Shown piece after piece: positions 53,623 to 63,365 of a DNA stretch of 64,000 nt; position 1 is the stretch's first letter; each line of letters starts with the position of its first letter. The notes under the pieces are model-generated. The model did not search any database. It had not been told where the DNA came from and saw only the letters and a program-made list of their open reading frames with translations. Source of the stretch: Aquimarina sp. TRL1. GTDB taxonomy: Bacteria; Bacteroidota; Bacteroidia; Flavobacteriales; Flavobacteriaceae. Made by a program: the position numbers and the translations under genes. The stretch is taken from assembly GCF_013365535.1 (NCBI RefSeq), contig NZ_CP053590.1, positions 4,392,501 through 4,456,500 of the forward strand. Direction: 5' to 3'.

Positions 53623-54447
53623 TTATCGGTATAAAGCGCGCAATACTGCAAGATCACCATGACTAAATCGGGGAGAACGACTATCCGTAGCAGATCTAAA
53701 AGGCTGTCCATCAGATCGTCTGACAAAAGACCAGTTCCCATTGCTTAGTTTTATGGAACCATATAACATTATAGAGTTAAAGTCAAAAGCTCCATAGCTA
53801 TATCCGTAGAAAGGTTTGTCCCAAAATTTATCATCTACCACCAGGTACTGATCCCGATCACTTCTACTGTGTTCATGTGCTAACCCCAGCGCATGCCCAA
53901 ACTCATGAATCGCAATTCCTAAACTGGCAGAGGATAGTGATAACTCTTGTCTTCCTCCTGTCATTCCAATATCAGAACTATTATCCCCGTAAATATTAGA
54001 AGTGATGTCGATGTAATTTCCAGTCCCTGTAGAGTTTACAAAACGAATACCCGTCTGTTGTGTTATAATCTGCATGGCATTGTTTATAATTCCACGATGA
54101 CGCAATCTCGGATTGATTTGATAATAGACCGTTTTATTAGGCCAAATATTACGCCATTGGATCTGCCCGATATTGGCCTTATGCGCATCTGGTTTATAAT
54201 ATTGTTCCATTTGAGATATATCCATCAGAATATCATTCTCTACCAGATACTTTCCTTCTGTGGCTGTTTTCTTTACATGGATTTTCTGCCCGTTAATCAT
54301 CAGTACTTCTTTTGGAGCACTTACAATTTCATCAGATAAATGAGTTTCCTCTTTTTGGAAATCTCCCTCATTTTCGCATGACACGTACATACTACTGCTT
54401 ACAATTGTTAAACTAATTGCCAACAGGCTCTTAAATTTTCTTTTCAT
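53623..54447 (-). CDS. Astacin-like (M12A) zinc metalloprotease, lipoprotein
   Basis: 274 residues with a lipobox-like end of the signal (SMYVSCEN). The astacin zinc signature is complete: AIHEFGHALGLAHEHSRSDR near residue 180 (HExxHxxGxxHEH) and a Met-turn in FDFNSIMLYGSIKLSNG near 228. A propeptide of about 90 residues precedes the domain (start of mature enzyme near IQWRNIWPNKTVYYQIN). Secreted or surface protease for peptide hydrolysis. A second astacin is at 59827. Confidence 0.9.
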   Translation of the reverse strand: MKRKFKSLLAISLTIVSSSMYVSCENEGDFQKEETHLSDEIVSAPKEVLMINGQKIHVKKTATEGKYLVENDILMDISQMEQYYKPDAHKANIGQIQWRNIWPNKTVYYQINPRLRHRGIINNAMQIITQQTGIRFVNSTGTGNYIDITSNIYGDNSSDIGMTGGRQELSLSSASLGIAIHEFGHALGLAHEHSRSDRDQYLVVDDKFWDKPFYGYSYGAFDFNSIMLYGSIKLSNGNWSFVRRSDGQPFRSATDSRSPRFSHGDLAVLRALYR

Positions 54448-54914
54448 GTTACTTAAATTAAAATGATTTGTGTGTAAGCAAAATTATCTCACTTAATAAC
54501 ATTAAAATCAAGTCTAATTGTTTTTAACAACTATTTATCGGTATTGTAAGAAATATAACTTTCAATTTAAAACATACGGTTTATACATTATTTCTATCTG
54601 TTTGTATCAAAAAACTGATAGATCATACAATAGATTCTACTCATAATCAACACACTAGCGTAGGAATAGAAATAAGCGTGTGTAAATAATATATTAACAA
54701 ATAGTTAAGAAAAAGTAATCTTTTCTTACAGCGTCATCAGCACAAAATAGTGCATAAAAGGACTAAAAACGACAATACACCTATTATATAAAGGGTAAAA
54801 CCTTAATGATTAATTTGTAAATTGCGGGCGACAAGTACTGTATAGCGTAGCAATAATGGACAGTAATTCCAATTGAAATTCCGTAGCTTTCCGCGTACCA
54901 GTATATAAAAAGGG
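54448..54914. other. Intergenic region, no gene seen
   Basis: 467 bp of AT-rich sequence upstream of the astacin gene and downstream of the HAD gene. No frame above background, no clear hairpin and no repeat was identified. Presumably contains the astacin promoter. Confidence 0.45.
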
Positions 54915-55607
54915 TTATAAATAGGCTAAAATTTCCCTTGCTTGTGCAAAGGTTTTAAAAGATGGATGTGTAATTTCCTCTTCGATCATTTCATGCACCC
55001 AGGTGGTCTCATACGGAATGTGAAACGCATGACCGCCCATAGCGAGTACCGGTACAATATCAGATTTCAGGGAGTTCCCTACCATCAGAAATTCATGAGG
55101 CTGGATGTCTAGATGCCGTACCAGTTGTGTATATTGTTTTTCGGTTTTATCAGATACAATTTCTATATGGTGAAAAAAGTGCTGTAAACCTGATTTGATC
55201 AGTTTGCGTTCCTGATCCAATAAATCCCCCTTTGTAGCCATAACCAGCCGATACTTTGTTGCCAATACTGCCAGGGTTTCTTCTATCCCTTCTAACAATA
55301 CCACAGGGGTTTCTAACATTTCTTTTCCTTTCTGCAATAGTAGAGCAACAATGTCACCATCTAACTGCCCTCCGGTAATATCCATGGCCGTTTCTATCAG
55401 TGATAAAGTAAACGGTTTAATCCCATATCCATATAAGGGGAGGTTTTTCATCTGTGTAGAAAAGAGCATCTCATTTACCTGATCTTTAGGTAAATGAGAT
55501 GCAAATATATCGCAAAAATCTTGTTCTGCTTTCCTAAAAAAAGGTTCATTAACCCACAGGGTATCATCTGCATCAAAAGCAATTACTTTGATGTGCTCCA
55601 ATCCCAT
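54915..55607 (-). CDS. HAD family hydrolase
   Basis: 230 residues. HAD motif I is VIAFDADDTLWVNEPFF (DxDxT), motif II VMATKGD near residue 120, and motif IV DFLMVGNS...KSDIVPVLAMGGHAFHI near 165-185. The small cap fits subfamily I phosphatases such as phosphoglycolate-type enzymes. Its ATG overlaps the ettA stop by one base (TAATG), so translation is coupled to ettA. Confidence 0.85.
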   Translation of the reverse strand: MGLEHIKVIAFDADDTLWVNEPFFRKAEQDFCDIFASHLPKDQVNEMLFSTQMKNLPLYGYGIKPFTLSLIETAMDITGGQLDGDIVALLLQKGKEMLETPVVLLEGIEETLAVLATKYRLVMATKGDLLDQERKLIKSGLQHFFHHIEIVSDKTEKQYTQLVRHLDIQPHEFLMVGNSLKSDIVPVLAMGGHAFHIPYETTWVHEMIEEEITHPSFKTFAQAREILAYL

Positions 55608-57298
55608 TAGCGAATTAATTTTTTATACTTAATACGTTTTGGCATTAAGTCACCTCCTAATCGTTTTTTCTTGTTTTCTTCATAATCAGAGAAACTACCT
55701 TCGAAGAAATATACCTGAGAATCTCCCTCAAAAGCCAGGATATGGGTACAGATTCTGTCTAAGAACCAGCGGTCGTGAGAAATCACCACGGCACAACCTG
55801 CGAAATTCTCTAACCCTTCTTCCAAGGCTCTAAGAGTATTCACATCCAGATCGTTGGTCGGCTCATCCAGAAGTAGTACGTTTCCTTCTTCCTTCAATGT
55901 CATGGCCAGATGCAGTCGGTTGCGTTCTCCTCCTGATAGGGTAGACACTTTTTTATTCTGTTCACTTCCTCCAAAGTTAAAACGACTTAGATAAGCTCGG
56001 GAATTCACCTGTCTTCCTCCCATCATAACCAATTCCTGACCTTCACTAAAGTTTTCCCAAATCGATTTTTCGGGATCGATATTGCTATGGCTTTGGTCTA
56101 CATATGCAAGCTTGGCCGTCTCTCCTACCGTAAATGTTCCGGCATCCGGAGTTTCTTCTCCCATAATCATTTTGAAAATGGTCGTTTTTCCAGCCCCATT
56201 AGGACCAATAATCCCCACAATACCTGCTTGTGGAAGTTTAAAATTCAGGTCTTCATATAAGAGTTTATCTCCAAAAGCCTTGCTTACTCCCGCTGCTTCA
56301 ATCACATTGGTTCCTAATCGGGGACCATTGGGGATATAGATTTCCAGTTTCTCATCTACCTGTTTCGAATCCTGATTCAATAATTTGTCATAATTATTCA
56401 AACGTGCTTTTTGTTTGGCCTGTCTTCCTTTAGGTGCCATCTTCACCCATTCCAGCTCTCGCTCGAGTGTTTTTTGTCGCTTAGAAGCTTGTTTTTGTTC
56501 CTGTGCCAATCGTTTGGCTTTCTGATCCAGCCAGGAAGAATAATTTCCTTTCCATGGAATTCCTTCTCCTCTGTCCAGCTCCAAAATCCATCCCGCAACA
56601 TTATCTAGGAAATAACGGTCGTGCGTTACGGCAATCACCGTTCCTTTATACTGCTGTAAATGATGTTCTAACCAGTGTACTGATTCTGCATCCAGGTGGT
56701 TGGTTGGCTCGTCCAGTAGTAATACATCCGGTTCCTGTAATAACAAACGACATAAGGCAACTCTTCTGCGTTCCCCTCCTGATAGGACACCGATCTTTTT
56801 ATCAGAATCCGGAGTACGTAAGGCATCCATGGCGATTTCTAATTTGGTATCCAGTTCCCAGGCATTACTAGCATCAATCTGATCCTGTAACTTGGCCTGT
56901 TTATCCATCAGTTGCTGCATCTTATCAGCATCTTCATAGACCTCTGGCAACCCAAACATATCGTTGATTTTATTGTATTCATCCAATATCGCTACGGTCT
57001 CTGCAACACCTTCCTTAACCACTTCTAACACGGTTTTATCAGGATCTAATTGTGGTTCTTGTTCCAGATATCCAACAGAGTATCCAGAAGAAAATACCAC
57101 ATCACCCTGATAGTTTTTATCAACTCCAGCAATGATTTTTAATAAGGTTGATTTTCCAGAACCATTTAATCCGAGAATACCGATTTTAGCCCCGTAGAAA
57201 AAACTGAGATATATATTTTTTAATACCGGAGTATTCGCGCTTTTATACGTTTTAGTCACCCCGGACATCGAAAAAATTACTTTTTTATCGTCTGACAT
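55607..57298 (-). CDS. ettA: Energy-dependent translational throttle protein EttA (ABC-F)
   Basis: 563 residues with two ABC domains: Walker A GLNGSGKSTLLKIIAG near residue 40 and GPNGAGKTTIFKMIMG near 358, signature motifs LSGGERRRVALCRLLL and LSGGERNRLHLAMTL, and Walker B VLLLDEPTNHLD and VLLLDEPTNDLD. The linker has the basic ABC-F arm (RQAKQKARLNNYDKLLNQ). Length and N-terminus match EttA, which binds the ribosomal E site and gates entry into elongation according to ATP/ADP. It is followed by an overlapping HAD hydrolase gene. Confidence 0.95.
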   Translation of the reverse strand: MSDDKKVIFSMSGVTKTYKSANTPVLKNIYLSFFYGAKIGILGLNGSGKSTLLKIIAGVDKNYQGDVVFSSGYSVGYLEQEPQLDPDKTVLEVVKEGVAETVAILDEYNKINDMFGLPEVYEDADKMQQLMDKQAKLQDQIDASNAWELDTKLEIAMDALRTPDSDKKIGVLSGGERRRVALCRLLLQEPDVLLLDEPTNHLDAESVHWLEHHLQQYKGTVIAVTHDRYFLDNVAGWILELDRGEGIPWKGNYSSWLDQKAKRLAQEQKQASKRQKTLERELEWVKMAPKGRQAKQKARLNNYDKLLNQDSKQVDEKLEIYIPNGPRLGTNVIEAAGVSKAFGDKLLYEDLNFKLPQAGIVGIIGPNGAGKTTIFKMIMGEETPDAGTFTVGETAKLAYVDQSHSNIDPEKSIWENFSEGQELVMMGGRQVNSRAYLSRFNFGGSEQNKKVSTLSGGERNRLHLAMTLKEEGNVLLLDEPTNDLDVNTLRALEEGLENFAGCAVVISHDRWFLDRICTHILAFEGDSQVYFFEGSFSDYEENKKKRLGGDLMPKRIKYKKLIR

Positions 57299-57352
57299 AA
57301 AAAACTAACTATTTTGTGATTTATTTTTAGATAATTGTTTTAATAAAGCCTA

Positions 57353-57535
57353 CTAGACTCTTCCTTTTAAAGCATTAAAAACCCATGCAATAGCAAAAAA
57401 ACCAGCGCCTACTGCTGCAAAACCATATCCTGATACATCGCGATATCTAAACACCCCTAATCCTATCAGTAATAATCCAACAATAATCATTATAAATGTC
57501 GCCCACGCTAAAACCGTGTTTTTATTCATTCCCAT
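57353..57535 (-). CDS. Small two-helix membrane protein (CAL67264-type)
   Basis: 60 residues with two hydrophobic helices (VLAWATFIMIIVGLLLIGLG and GYGFAAVGAGFFAIAWVFNA) separated by a short polar turn RYRDVSGY. It resembles a small conserved membrane protein family of flavobacteria that I recall as CAL67264. It lies 54 bp upstream of ettA on the same strand and may share its transcript. An alternative start is the third codon (57529). Confidence 0.75.
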   Translation of the reverse strand: MGMNKNTVLAWATFIMIIVGLLLIGLGVFRYRDVSGYGFAAVGAGFFAIAWVFNALKGRV

Positions 57536-58022
57536 ATGTGTAGTTTAGTCTGTTTGTTAACTTTGATTTGCAAATATCGGTTTTTTATCGATAAAATACA
57601 CTTTTTAATGCTGTAAGTAGCTGAAGACGCTCTCAAATAAAGTGTATATATGAGCAGTTTCTCTTGTAGTGCTTTGGCGACAAAGCGGGAGGTATCCCTG
57701 ATTATTTTTGGGATAGTAATGCTCTTAAACTTTATGAGTATTTAACATTTCGCTTCGCTAAAATTTCTATTTGCCTCCTCTATCAGATTTTTAATCTTCA
57801 AAAATATTCTTTGCGATACATGCCGTTAGTTTTTGAATCGTAATATGGATCTTGTAAACTCTCTAAGAGAACGTATAGTTAGCATTTTATTTCGAAATGA
57901 TGTAATCGAAAGTTCAGTCTTAGTCCATTTTTCCTTCAATCAAAAACAGCTTTGACCTGCTTCTGTAAAGGCGGTAAAAATATCGTTGAATTTTGTTATT
58001 TTCGTGCAAACAAATAACACAC
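57536..58022. other. Intergenic region, no gene seen
   Basis: About 490 bp between the small membrane protein and the carboxylase gene. There is no convincing frame on either strand. Near the right end, TATTTTCG (57997-58004) is a weak match to the -7 element for the carboxylase gene. The segment may contain degraded sequence. Confidence 0.45.
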
Positions 58023-59651
58023 ATGGATATAAACTTCAATAAAAACGAAGATCACAATAAGCTCCTGGTTTCGTCCCTCCGTCATAAACTGGCGAAAGTA
58101 AAATTAGGAGGAGGTCAAAAAAGAATTGATAAACTACATGCCAAAGGCAAATTATCGGCTCGGGAGCGGATTTCGTATTTATTGGATGACAATGCCCCTG
58201 TTATTGAGATTGGAGCCTTTGCCGGTGAGGGAATGTATGAAGAACATGGAGGGTGTCCCAGTGGTGGAGTGGTTGTAAAAATCGGATATATTGAAGGAAA
58301 ACAATGCATTGTTGTAGCGAATGACGCTACGGTAAAAGCGGGAGCCTGGTTTCCGATTACCGGAAAGAAAAATCTAAGAGCTCAGGAAATCGCTATTGAG
58401 AATCGCCTGCCAATTATATATTTGGTGGATAGTGCCGGGGTATACCTGCCTATGCAGGATGAAATTTTTCCTGATAAAGAGCATTTCGGAAGAATTTTCA
58501 GAAACAATGCCGTAATGAGTAGTATGGGAATTACTCAAATTGCCGCAGTAATGGGTAGCTGTGTTGCCGGAGGAGCCTATCTGCCTATTATGAGTGATGA
58601 GGCATTAATTGTAGATAAAACAGGAAGTATCTTTTTAGCGGGGAGTTATCTGGTAAAAGCTGCTATCGGAGAAACTATTGATAATGAAACGCTGGGAGGA
58701 GCAACTACACATTGCGAAATATCAGGGGTTACCGACTATAAATCCAAAGATGATAAGGAAGCGCTGGATACTATTAAAAATATAGTTTCAAAAATCGGAG
58801 CCTATACCAAAGCTGGGTATAACCGAAGTACTCCTGCCCTTCCCAAAGAAAACCCTGAGGAGATTTATGGAATTCTTCCAAAAGCCAGAAATGAACAATA
58901 CGATATGATGGAAATCATCAAGCGTCTGGTAGATGATTCTGATTTTGAAGAGTACAAAGCTGGATATGGTCAGACCATTATTACCGGATATGCACGTATC
59001 GATGGCTGGGCTGTAGGGATTGTAGCTAATCAACGTACCATTGTCAAAACCAAAAAAGGAGAAATGCAGTTTGGAGGAGTGATTTATTCGGATTCTGCTG
59101 ATAAAGCTACTCGATTTATTGCCAATTGTAATCAAAAGAAAATTCCTCTGGTATTCTTACAGGATGTCACCGGATTTATGGTAGGAAGTAAAAGTGAACA
59201 TGGAGGAATTATAAAAGACGGAGCCAAGATGGTGAATGCCGTAAGCAACAGTGTTGTTCCTAAATTTACGGTAGTTATAGGAAACTCCTATGGAGCCGGA
59301 AATTATGCTATGTGCGGAAAAGCTTATGATCCGCGACTGATTTGTGCCTGGCCAAGTGCCGAACTCGCCGTTATGGGAGGAGCACAAGCAGCCAAGGTAT
59401 TATTGCAAATCGAAACTGCTTCCCTAAAGAAAAAAGGAGAAGAAATTAGTGAAGCGGATGAAAAGGCATTATTTGATAAGATCAAAGCCAAATACGATGC
59501 GCAAATTTCTCCTTACTATGCTGCGGCCAGAATATGGACAGATGGAATTATTGATCCATTGGATACGCGAACCTGGATATCTATGGGGATCGAAGCTGCA
59601 GATCACGCTCCGATTGAAAAACCATTTAACCTTGGAGTTATTCAGGTATAA
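58023..59651 (+). CDS. Acyl-CoA carboxylase, carboxyltransferase (beta) subunit
   Basis: 542 residues from the ATG at 58023; an in-frame TTG at 57993 would add ten residues that do not look conserved. Carboxyltransferase motifs: GGQKRIDKLHAKGKLSARER near 25, HGGCPSGGVVVKIGYIEGKQ near 75, IYLVDSAGVYLPMQDEIFPD near 130, MGSCVAGGAYLPIMSDEALI near 178 and VIGNSYGAGNYAMCGKAYDP near 420. It matches the methylcrotonyl/propionyl/acyl-CoA carboxylase beta family; substrate choice cannot be read with certainty, methylcrotonyl-CoA (leucine breakdown) being the closest look. The biotin-carrying alpha subunit is not adjacent. Confidence 0.9.
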   Translation: MDINFNKNEDHNKLLVSSLRHKLAKVKLGGGQKRIDKLHAKGKLSARERISYLLDDNAPVIEIGAFAGEGMYEEHGGCPSGGVVVKIGYIEGKQCIVVANDATVKAGAWFPITGKKNLRAQEIAIENRLPIIYLVDSAGVYLPMQDEIFPDKEHFGRIFRNNAVMSSMGITQIAAVMGSCVAGGAYLPIMSDEALIVDKTGSIFLAGSYLVKAAIGETIDNETLGGATTHCEISGVTDYKSKDDKEALDTIKNIVSKIGAYTKAGYNRSTPALPKENPEEIYGILPKARNEQYDMMEIIKRLVDDSDFEEYKAGYGQTIITGYARIDGWAVGIVANQRTIVKTKKGEMQFGGVIYSDSADKATRFIANCNQKKIPLVFLQDVTGFMVGSKSEHGGIIKDGAKMVNAVSNSVVPKFTVVIGNSYGAGNYAMCGKAYDPRLICAWPSAELAVMGGAQAAKVLLQIETASLKKKGEEISEADEKALFDKIKAKYDAQISPYYAAARIWTDGIIDPLDTRTWISMGIEAADHAPIEKPFNLGVIQV

Positions 59652-59773
59652 ACAAAGATAACTAATGAAATAGTAGTCATCACCTGAGAAACATTCATAA
59701 GATATACAGAGGAAACGACTATCTATACCCCAATAGAACATTTACATCTCACCTTAGTAAGGTATCATATAAA

Positions 59774-59800
59774 AAAGGCTTTGCATATAGCAAAGCCTTT
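59774..59800. terminator. Bidirectional terminator
   Basis: AAAGGCTTTGC and GCAAAGCCTTT form an 11-bp stem with an ATATA loop; T runs follow on both strands. It separates the carboxylase gene (plus) and the astacin gene (minus). Confidence 0.9.
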
Positions 59801-59826
59801 ACTGATGTAGTAAGTAATCAACTATC

Positions 59827-60906
59827 TCATAGGGTTATTAGTGGTATATCATTGCTGTTTTTTCTACTTAAAAAAGCAGCTTCTTCTTCTGTAACTCTGG
59901 TAATATCCTTCCATTTGTTTCGGCTTCCCTGAGTCTCCGGAGTACTATTGCGTAGCCCATCTTGCAAAGCCCTGTATATTCTCCCTTTATAAACCATATA
60001 ATCTCCCCGCTGATAATTTCTGGTAGCGGTATACGCTTTAATATCATCAACAGGAGGGTATATTTTACTAATATGAAGTTTATCCATATCAGACAGTACA
60101 TAATTATACGCTATAGAAAAACAATCTGTCGTATGAGCTTGTCGTACGGGATAGTGCATAATAGAAGTAGGATCATAACTCGTATAAAATACTCGGTCTA
60201 CAGGATTTTTTTCAAACAAATTTTCTTCAATCTCTTTTTTACTCCATTCTTGTTCATCCATATAAAAACGGTATACGGCATCTTTATTCCAGTTGATATT
60301 CGCTTCGGGATGCTGATGTTCATGTATCAGCCCCAGTGCATGACCAAATTCATGAAGAATTGTACTTTTAATCCCCCTGAGATTATCTTTATATTTAGGA
60401 TCCAGATTCATACTTTGCGTCCTCAGGTGAGCACCTCTCCCTAATAAAGACCAATGCCCAGCTCCTTCTTTAAAACCAACTTTTATCTGAGCAGTTTCTG
60501 TACTCGATACAAACTTAAATCTGATACTGGCATAAGCTTCCCATTGCTTGGCATATTCTTTTACCAATGCATGTAGTTGATACTTATCTTCCGGATCGAT
60601 AAATTTTACACGAATAGTTTGCCCCGGAGCCCATAGTACTGAATTGGTTTGATTTGTAACTAATAACGAAGCCGATTTGGCAACTGGGAACTGTGAGATT
60701 CGAAATCCATGACATAGTTTTCCCTCATATATAATACTTTTTTTGTTCCCTTCAGGACATGGTTTTTCCATAGTATCTACAGCTGATTCTTCCGGGGGAC
60801 TTGTAGGAGCATGCACTGTGTCTTTTTCACAACTACATAGGAGAACCATTGCTACTAGCAATAATAACAACTGATTTGAGGGGTATACGATATTTTGTTT
60901 TTTCAT
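59827..60906 (-). CDS. Astacin-like metalloprotease with C-terminal carbohydrate-binding module
   Basis: 359 residues with lipobox VLLCSCEK. The astacin active site is ILHEFGHALGLIHEHQHPEA near residue 190 and the Met-turn is in SYDPTSIMHYPVRQA near 248. The last about 60 residues (YTATRNYQRGDYMVYKGRIY) match the CBM5/12 chitin-binding pattern with conserved Y/W (Y-x-x-G-D-x-V-x-Y-x-G-x-x-Y, then W). This domain is missing in the astacin at 53623. Likely a surface protease acting on glycan-linked substrates. Confidence 0.9.
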   Translation of the reverse strand: MKKQNIVYPSNQLLLLLVAMVLLCSCEKDTVHAPTSPPEESAVDTMEKPCPEGNKKSIIYEGKLCHGFRISQFPVAKSASLLVTNQTNSVLWAPGQTIRVKFIDPEDKYQLHALVKEYAKQWEAYASIRFKFVSSTETAQIKVGFKEGAGHWSLLGRGAHLRTQSMNLDPKYKDNLRGIKSTILHEFGHALGLIHEHQHPEANINWNKDAVYRFYMDEQEWSKKEIEENLFEKNPVDRVFYTSYDPTSIMHYPVRQAHTTDCFSIAYNYVLSDMDKLHISKIYPPVDDIKAYTATRNYQRGDYMVYKGRIYRALQDGLRNSTPETQGSRNKWKDITRVTEEEAAFLSRKNSNDIPLITL

Positions 60907-61073
60907 AAACTTATTTATTTTATGCGGTTCTCTATAAGTCGAATTAAAAACAAATTTCCCACTATTAAAGCTTCGTTAATATCGTATTAATGATTCCTTA
61001 AATATGTAAAAAACAGTCTATTCTATGTACGGACCCTTTTAGTGATAACAGCTGCTGCCCCTCACTCCCATTC

Positions 61074-63122
61074 TCAATGAATCACAGGATAACTTCTGAT
61101 CAAGCGGATAAACTCTGCCCGATATCCCAATCGGTCTTCTCCTTTGTTAGCAGCTGCCAGGGATGCAATTGCATCCAGGTTTTTATTAGGAAGCAGCATA
61201 GATTTTCTGAGAAGCATTCCATACCAAGCTACAGAAGCTGCAAAATGAAAATCTACTGAGGGAGTACCGGTTTCCGATCGCTGAACCACATGCGTCAATT
61301 CACGACTTTTGTGTTCGGAAGGGTTTTTATATCTGAATCTAACCGTAAGCAGTTCATCTGTGGAATTTGTTATCCCTTCCTCTTTTCGGTACTTTAATTC
61401 GGGAACAGGTCGTACCCAAGGATGCTGCTCTCCTTTGGGAATAATCTCATAAAGTGCTGTAACGGTATGACCACTTCCCAACTCCCCGGCGTCTTTAGTA
61501 TCATCTATAAAATCCTCATCAGCCAGTAATCTGTTTTCATAACCGATAAGCCGGTATGCCTGCACATGTTCTGGATTAAATTCTACCTGAATTTTCACAT
61601 CCTTGGCGATTGTATATAAAGTACTTCCAAATTCATCTCCCAGAACTTTTCTGGCTTCCTGCATGCTATCTATATATGCGTGATTCCCATTTCCTGTGTC
61701 CGCCAGGATCTCCAGTTTGCTATCCTTATAGTTTCCCATCCCAAATCCAAGGCAGGTAAGAAATACACCACTGTTTCTTTTTTCTGTAATTAATGTTTCC
61801 ATAGCCTGATCACTGTGCATCCCTACATTAAAATCGCCATCGGTAGCCAGAATAACCCGATTATTTCCTCCTTTGATAAAATTCTCCTCTGCTATGCGAT
61901 ATGCTAATTCTATCCCTTCTCCCCCGGCAGTTGACCCTCCTGCTTCTAATCCATCCAATGCCTGAATAATCTGTTGTTTATATGCTCCAGAAGTTGGCGG
62001 TAGTACAAGACCTGCAGCTCCGGCATATACCACGATAGAAATCACATCTTTCTCCCGCAACTGTTGTACCAGTAATGAAAAGGCTTTTTTTAGCAATTGC
62101 AGCTTATCCGGGCTATCCATAGAACCGGAGACATCCAATAAGAAGACCAGATTAGACGCCGGTATTGCCGCTTTGGTCATTTCTTTTCCTTTAATCCCTA
62201 TTTTTACCAATTGACTTTCCGGATTCCAGGGGGTTCTTCCATATTCCGTATGAATTCCAAAAGGGTGTACTCCTGTTGGTTGTGGGTAATCATACGCAAA
62301 ATAATTCACCATTTCCTCGATTTTTACCGCGTCTCTGGGGATGGGAATCCCCGCATTGATCTTTTTTCGGATGTTACTATAGGAAGCCTTATCTACATCG
62401 ATAGAAAAAGTAGATAACGGATCATACACTGTCTGTAGAAATTGATTTTCTGTAATCTTTCGATAGGATTCTTCATCTTCGATTCGGTATGTCCCTGAAT
62501 GAGTCGTAATCACCACGCAGCCATATCGGGCTTGCTTACCAAAAATCGCTTGAGCTTCTCCTCTTTTGTACTTTTTTTGTTTAGAAATCCTGTTTTTATT
62601 CATTCCTAATACACAGGAAATAGCTTGTGCAGGAATTACATTTCCATCAACAATATATAACGGTTGTTTTTTAGAGGAATACACTGCCGGATTCCCTCCT
62701 TTTGAAGTTGTCTTTTCTTTCTTTTGAAATGTCAATCGACTGTTAACTCGTTTTTTCCTTTGGACACGAGATGGTGCCCTATTGCGATAAGATCCTGTAG
62801 CATATCCAGTGATCACCACTTCTTCCAATTCTTCATTATCTTCTTTAAGTATTACATTAATAGTTTTATGTAAATCGCTTACAATCAACTTTTCATAAAC
62901 GTATCCTATGTATGAAAAAGAAAGAGTATCCCCCAGAGATGCCAATGCTGTGAAGTACCCGTCAAAATCGGTGGTACTTCCTTGATTGGTACGCGTATTT
63001 ATAATGGAAACTCCCGGTAATGGAAGGCCACTTTCATCTGTAACGATCCCGTTTAAACGAGGCGTCTGAGCTTGTAATAAAAAACAAAAACTGCATAGTA
63101 AGCATAGTAATAAGTATCTCAT
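61074..63122 (-). CDS. vWA-domain protein (YfbK-like) with CarboxypepD_reg and TonB-plug-like N-terminus
   Basis: 682 residues with a signal peptide ending LLQAQ. N-terminal CarboxypepD_reg (GIVTDESGLPLPGVSIINTR, SFSYIGYVYEKL), then a plug-like stretch (VVITGYATGSYRNRAPSR; PLYIVDGNVIPAQ) typical of SusC-type receptors but without a barrel, then the YfbK/DUF3520 architecture: a vWA domain with MIDAS VFLLDVSGSMDSPDKLQLL near residue 335 and ATDGDFNVGMHSDQAME near 435, followed by a beta C-terminal region. Periplasmic or surface; vWA suggests metal-dependent protein contacts. Confidence 0.85.
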   Translation of the reverse strand: MRYLLLCLLCSFCFLLQAQTPRLNGIVTDESGLPLPGVSIINTRTNQGSTTDFDGYFTALASLGDTLSFSYIGYVYEKLIVSDLHKTINVILKEDNEELEEVVITGYATGSYRNRAPSRVQRKKRVNSRLTFQKKEKTTSKGGNPAVYSSKKQPLYIVDGNVIPAQAISCVLGMNKNRISKQKKYKRGEAQAIFGKQARYGCVVITTHSGTYRIEDEESYRKITENQFLQTVYDPLSTFSIDVDKASYSNIRKKINAGIPIPRDAVKIEEMVNYFAYDYPQPTGVHPFGIHTEYGRTPWNPESQLVKIGIKGKEMTKAAIPASNLVFLLDVSGSMDSPDKLQLLKKAFSLLVQQLREKDVISIVVYAGAAGLVLPPTSGAYKQQIIQALDGLEAGGSTAGGEGIELAYRIAEENFIKGGNNRVILATDGDFNVGMHSDQAMETLITEKRNSGVFLTCLGFGMGNYKDSKLEILADTGNGNHAYIDSMQEARKVLGDEFGSTLYTIAKDVKIQVEFNPEHVQAYRLIGYENRLLADEDFIDDTKDAGELGSGHTVTALYEIIPKGEQHPWVRPVPELKYRKEEGITNSTDELLTVRFRYKNPSEHKSRELTHVVQRSETGTPSVDFHFAASVAWYGMLLRKSMLLPNKNLDAIASLAAANKGEDRLGYRAEFIRLIRSYPVIH

Positions 63123-63275
63123 AATGGTACGATTTTATAGATGTATACCATTAAAGTTATAGGTCTTCTATGCGTCTTGCAATCAATGATGAGTAAACAC
63201 CCTTTTTGGATGAGGTAAGAGGCTTTATCATATAGATAATCATACCAATCTGATTTCTAAAACGGCGTATAAAAA

Positions 63276-63316
63276 GATAACGTGAATAAGGGAGTTTTTC
63301 CATTATTCACGTTATC
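63276..63316 (-). terminator. Terminator of the T9SS-secreted gene
   Basis: GATAACGTGAATAA and TTATTCACGTTATC form a 14-bp stem with a 13-nt loop; on the minus strand a T run follows (TTTTTATAC). Confidence 0.8.
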
Positions 63317-63365
63317 TATACTATTGGAGCGCGAATGTTTGCTGCTTACTCTTATTCGATACTTA

